DNA from: Pomphorhynchus laevis
Lineage: Eukaryota; Acanthocephala; Palaeacanthocephala; Echinorhynchida; Pomphorhynchidae
Assembly (NCBI GenBank): GCA_012934845.2
Contig: WNNJ02003028.1
Location: 1 to 64,000, forward strand
Direction of reading: 5' to 3'
DNA: 64,000 bases
The position numbers and the translations under genes were made by a program. Positions 60,240 to 64,000 of the stretch are shown here, in pieces (the first letter of the stretch is position 1; every line of letters begins with the position of its first letter). The notes under the pieces were generated by a model. It was not told the DNA's origin, did not search any database, and worked only from the letters and a program-made list of their open reading frames with translations.

Positions 60240-61640
60240 TTAGTTGTGCTCTATCCGAAATCTTTTAATTTGATTCTAAAAACTTCCTTTATATTCATCA
60301 GTTGTTTTGAAATAGCAAATGTCAATATTAGACTTACTTTCTCGACTATATTTTAATAGAAATTTAAAATTAATTCTGGTTTCACTTTAAAAATCTGAAT
60401 GAAAAAGCGACAATCTATATTCGAGTGAAGTTACTTCTTCTAACACCGAAAAGGTTTTTCCGTTTCCTTGTAATTAAATTTATTTAGATGAGAATTAGCA
60501 TTTATCATAAAATAACATTTATGTATCCATTTATCATTCGTTAGCTCTGTATAGGGAACACTCTTTTCGAGAAGAAATGTTTTAATTTCAGTAAACACTG
60601 AAAGCGAAACGCTTTAAACGTTGGCTATCGATAAACAACGAACCTTCTTATGAAGCAAATGATCTGTATACTCACAATCTACGTTGATTAAAAATTCTAT
60701 AAATTGACAATGGTAGAGAGCTTTAACTACAATAGAGTTAACCATCTTAATCACCAATTCCGTTACTTTACAAATTTCTACAGGATATGTCTGCTCACAC
60801 TCTTGATGAATATTTCGAGATTTTATAATATCCTACGTAACTCGTAATTATTTGTTATTTCAACATAGCGATAAATCTATTTCTTACACATTTCTTACTT
60901 TTCGGTTCGGTTTGTTAAAATCGAGAAAAGTTTTTATAAATAAATGCGATGTTTTTTTAACATTCAATAACGCTTTTGCTGTATCAACTCCAAGAGTTTG
61001 TTCTTTGAGGGGTAATAATCCCAAAAGTTCCTCTCTAAGGCCTTGAAATAAATCGCACAAAAAATAAACTTGAGTTGTGTCATTTGTATCACAGACTCGT
61101 CAGCTGCTATTGATAAAGTGAGAGATAAAGCCAATTTGTTGGTGTTTGTGATGTTTGCAGGCCTTTTCACTGTTTTAGCAGGCAAAGGCATCTCTCGAAT
61201 TTTTAAATAACTGCTTAGTTCTTAAAACCTTGCAAACGAATAATCCATCCGTAATTTTCAAAGTCCCGGTAATTCAAAATACTTGTAAACGCTTTCGTTC
61301 TTACTAATTTACTTCAAACATCTCAATGCTCATATACTAGAACGATAGTTGAGTCTACTCGATTTGATAATGTGCTGTGTCAAGCAACAAGGCTCATAAT
61401 TTGTAAAAAGTTATTCCGTATAGACTTAAAATCTCACAAAAAACGCTCTTCGGGCGCATTAAAAACAATTATTTATACAGTCACCATAGGTTTATCCATT
61501 TTTTCTCTAAGAAATCTTCTGACTTATGAAACTTGCCATACTTGGTGCTAGAAGATTGAACCAAGTGATTAAGAAGTTGACTTGTCTTGTTCGTTCTGGA
61601 GTTCTTCGACTGTTTCACTCATTCTAAAGTTACAAGTAAA
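60240..61640 (-). mobile_element. hAT transposase relic (ZBED5/GTF2IRD2-like type)
   Basis: Minus-strand blocks in order: MPLPAKTVKRP and LTLSIAADES-x-x-x-MTQL (61191-61090, matching the DES-D-x-AQL region), PLKEQTLGVDTAKALLN (about 61030-60965), then HQECEQTYPVEICKV-x-ELVIKMVN (about 60815-60745) and LHKKVRCLS (about 60640) with FLLEKSVPYTEL (about 60570). This is the usual order for this hAT group. Stops and frame changes divide the blocks. It is a decayed DNA transposon, not a host gene. Terminal repeats were not identified. Confidence 0.65.
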
Positions 61641-62560
61641 CTATGAGACTGTAGACGGAGTAATATGATCGACCAAATAATAGAACAAATTCGAAACAAT
61701 AAATAAATTAATAAAACAATTTGTGCCTATGCTGATTTGTCTAACCGTCTCCCAAAAAAGTATTTTTTTAACTACAAATGTCAACCATATCTTTCGGCTC
61801 GAGTAATTGTGCGAGATAATTAATAAAACACGTTTGCAAGGTGCTATGCTTAATTCGATAAATGTAATCCCTTTACGACTTGCGTTTCAAATAATTTTAT
61901 TCGACTCTTACACACCAATATATTAAATAATAATCAGCGCCCGGACTAAACAATTTGTGAGAGCCGCAGCTGAGCCAATAAAGCGCATGAGGCATGCGAG
62001 CGCGGTTGCCGATTGATAAGTGAACTAGATAATTTGACATATTCTAATAACTTAATGTAATTTATAGATTTTAAGATGTAAATTGTTTTCGATTTTCATC
62101 AGTTTGAAAATAGTTAAGAAAACTAATTAATTTTATACTTTTATTACGCTCAAGTTTATATCGAAAATATAAATGTATTTAATTATATCAATAAAGTACA
62201 TAATATTCATTGAAAACTACTGGTGACGTTATATTAATAAGAAAGATTTTAAATACAACTTTTTAAATTAACACGAACAGGAAAGTATAAACCTGCATGC
62301 TTTTTCACAAATTTCGTCGGGAAGCTTAACCCGGGATGCGCCTACCACAGACGCCTAGTCTACAATGAGGCGATCGACCTTAGTCTACTCATCAATACAG
62401 GATGGTCTTATCAGTGTATTAAAAAATAAATATTAAATATTAAATATTTAAATTTAATATATTTATAAAATTAAATTTAAATATTAAATTTAATACTGAT
62501 ATAATTAATACTCATTAATAAATATTAATTAATAATTAGAATTTAATAATATCAATTTAA
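61641..62560. other. Intergenic, no gene supported
   Basis: 62320-62390 is GC-richer with a weak tRNA-like look on the minus strand (GGCGTCTGTGGTAGGCGC, CCCGGGTTAAGCTTCCCG). The T loop lacks GTTCRA, so a tRNA is not called; it may be an old tRNA-derived scrap. Confidence 0.4.
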
Positions 62561-62609
62561 TGTATTGAAAATATCCATTTATTCCTTCTCATTGTTTTAT
62601 AAATTTACA

Positions 62610-62843
62610 GGCACGAAGAATCATCTTCAGGCAAATTACAAACAGCTTTTTTTAAATACAAAAGAATCAAGTTTGCCATTTATACAAAATACCTTAATTT
62701 GTAGCAAAGGAAAAAACATTAAAGAAAAAATTAAAATGAAACAAAAATATAGTTACAAAAGAAAACTTCAGTATATTAGTACTGCACAACCAATAAAGAA
62801 ATTGAAGCAAATACAAAAACTTAAAAGGATAGATGAAAATTAG
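62610..62843 (+). CDS. Lysine-rich terminal exon, hypothetical
   Basis: TTATAAATTTACAG at 62597-62610 is a good acceptor. The open stretch after it encodes about 77 residues, very basic (many Lys; KMKQKYSYKRKLQYIS ... KKLKQIQKLKRIDEN), then stops. It could be the last exon of a nuclear or RNA-binding protein whose other exons I cannot find. A Lys-rich chance ORF is also possible in AT-rich DNA. Confidence 0.28.
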   Translation, partial: GTKNHLQANYKQLFLNTKESSLPFIQNTLICSKGKNIKEKIKMKQKYSYKRKLQYISTAQPIKKLKQIQKLKRIDEN

Positions 62844-63295
62844 TAGAAAAATAAAATTAAATAAAGGAAATTGTGGAGTTGTAATAAAAAAAACAAATTA
62901 AATTTTAAAAGATGAAGAAACATCAAATTAAAAATATTCAAAAATGATATGTTAAAATACGAAACAGACATTCAAATCAATAAAACTTAAAATTAAAATA
63001 AAATTACATGGTTGATTATAAATGAATAATTAAAGAAACTAATAAGATAATTTTAAATTAAAATTAGTTTTAATACGGGGCAAAATATTATCGCTTTTTA
63101 TAAAACAGTTATATTATATAGCAAAATACAAGTAATCATTTTCATATGATAGAATGAAACTGACCTTTTGATTTAAATTAAGTATATGATGTGCTATAGC
63201 TTCCAACTAACGCAGATTATGTTATATCAATGCTAAGTGATAACTTTCCAAACCCCTGTCATCTTTGACCAACATAAAATACAAGTCAAACAATA

Positions 63296-64000
63296 TTGGA
63301 CAAATATAATATATATTAATTTAGTTTATATTATAATTTAATATATTATAGGATCAATGTTTTATATTGGCCAAAATAAGATCAAATAATAAATATTAAT
63401 TTAGTTTATATTATAATTTAATATATTATAGGATCAATGTTTTATATTGGCCAAAATAAGATCAAATAATAAATACTAATTTAGTTTATATTATAATTTA
63501 ATATATTATAGGACCAATGTTTTATATTAGCCCAATATTAGATCAAATAATATGTATTAATTTAGTTTATATTATAATTTAATATATTATAAAACCAATG
63601 TTTAATATTAGCCCAATATTAGATCAAATAATATGTATTAATTTAGTTTATATTATAATTTAATATATTATAGGACCAATGTTTTATATTAGCCCAATAT
63701 TAGATCAAATAATATGTATTAATTTAGTTTATATTATAATTTAATATATTACAGGACCAATGTTTTATATTAGCCCAATATTAGATCAAATAATATGTAT
63801 TAATTTAGTTTATATTATAATTTAATATATTATAGGACCAATGTTTTATATTGGCCCAATATTAGACCAATATAATATATATTAATTTAGTTTATATTAT
63901 AATTTAATATATATTAGGACTAATGTTTTATATTGGCCCAATATTAGACCAATATAATATATATTTTTAGTTTATAATATAATTTAATATATTACAGGAC
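63296..64000. repeat. Tandem repeat (satellite), unit 80-82 bp, runs off window
   Basis: TTAGTTTATATTATAATTTAATATAT recurs at 63321, 63401, 63481, 63562, 63643, 63724, 63805, 63887 and 63967. Each unit also carries AGGACCAATGTTTTATATTRGCC. Units drift gradually along the array from a WTTGGCCAAAATAAG type to an AGCCCAATATTAG type. Confidence 0.95.

Noticed and set aside
61641-62000. Extension of the hAT coding region to 62000
   Set aside because: No further transposase block could be read with confidence beyond about 61640.
62320-62395. tRNA gene on the minus strand
   Set aside because: There is partial arm-like pairing, but no GTTCRANNC B box and no complete acceptor stem.

Overview
The window is AT-rich eukaryotic DNA with few genes and many mobile elements. 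Spliced genes with short GT-AG introns (43 and 50 nt in two cases), metazoan gene families (V-ATPase subunit a, CAP/SCP proteins, a DHHC palmitoyltransferase) and animal-type repeats (Penelope-like elements, Tc1, hAT, Ty3/gypsy, an APE-type LINE, a tRNA-derived SINE) point to a small or parasitic invertebrate. A fast-evolving cnidarian/myxozoan-like or worm-like animal would fit. The phylum is a guess; the repeats and divergent proteins do not settle it.

Layout. 1-6.6 kb is a repeat cluster: hammerhead-ribozyme-bearing repeats, TA microsatellites, a 360-bp tandem repeat and two head-to-head Penelope-like relics with GIY-YIG ends. 6.8-7.6 kb is an intact intronless DHHC palmitoyltransferase. 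7.8-11 kb holds Penelope-like debris and a tRNA-Asp. 11.6-19.7 kb is a three-level nest: a LINE inside a Ty3/gypsy relic inside a reverse-transcriptase element. 20-21.2 kb is another Penelope-like relic, and 21.9 kb has a cysteine-rich ORF. 24.0-27.3 kb is a two-exon V-ATPase subunit a gene. 28.5-30 kb is more ribozyme and Penelope-like debris. 30.4-38.1 kb holds three same-strand copies of an unrecognised family of small multi-membrane-span proteins, with a tRNA-Glu between them. 39.8-42.3 kb has a second copy of the reverse-transcriptase element and a complete minimal hammerhead ribozyme. 44.2-46.3 kb has two tandem CAP genes. 46.5-55 kb is SINEs, dispersed AT-rich repeats, a Penelope-like relic ending in a hammerhead, and a 182-bp tandem array that has captured a SINE tail. 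55.0-59.5 kb is a giant near-perfect palindrome (arms about 1.8 kb) built around a Tc1 element. 60.2-61.6 kb is a decayed hAT transposon, and 63.3-64 kb is an 80-bp satellite running off the end.

The most unusual signal is a repeat family (at least six copies) in which every hammerhead part is present: CUGANGA box, GAAA box, NUH cleavage triplet and three helices with compensatory changes. The three strands occur in a linear order that a single-unit hammerhead cannot use. Canonical-order hammerheads of other families are also present, so self-cleaving RNA recurs in several unrelated repeats here. The second main point is the new membrane-protein family, with conserved intron positions and phases.

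The clearly intact protein genes (DHHC, V-ATPase a, the two CAP genes, the membrane-protein family) do not look like an operon or pathway. They are separate host genes between repeats. The retroelements and most DNA transposons look broken and old, except that the palindrome arms and the duplicate of 1-326 are nearly identical and so recent, or assembly artefacts.
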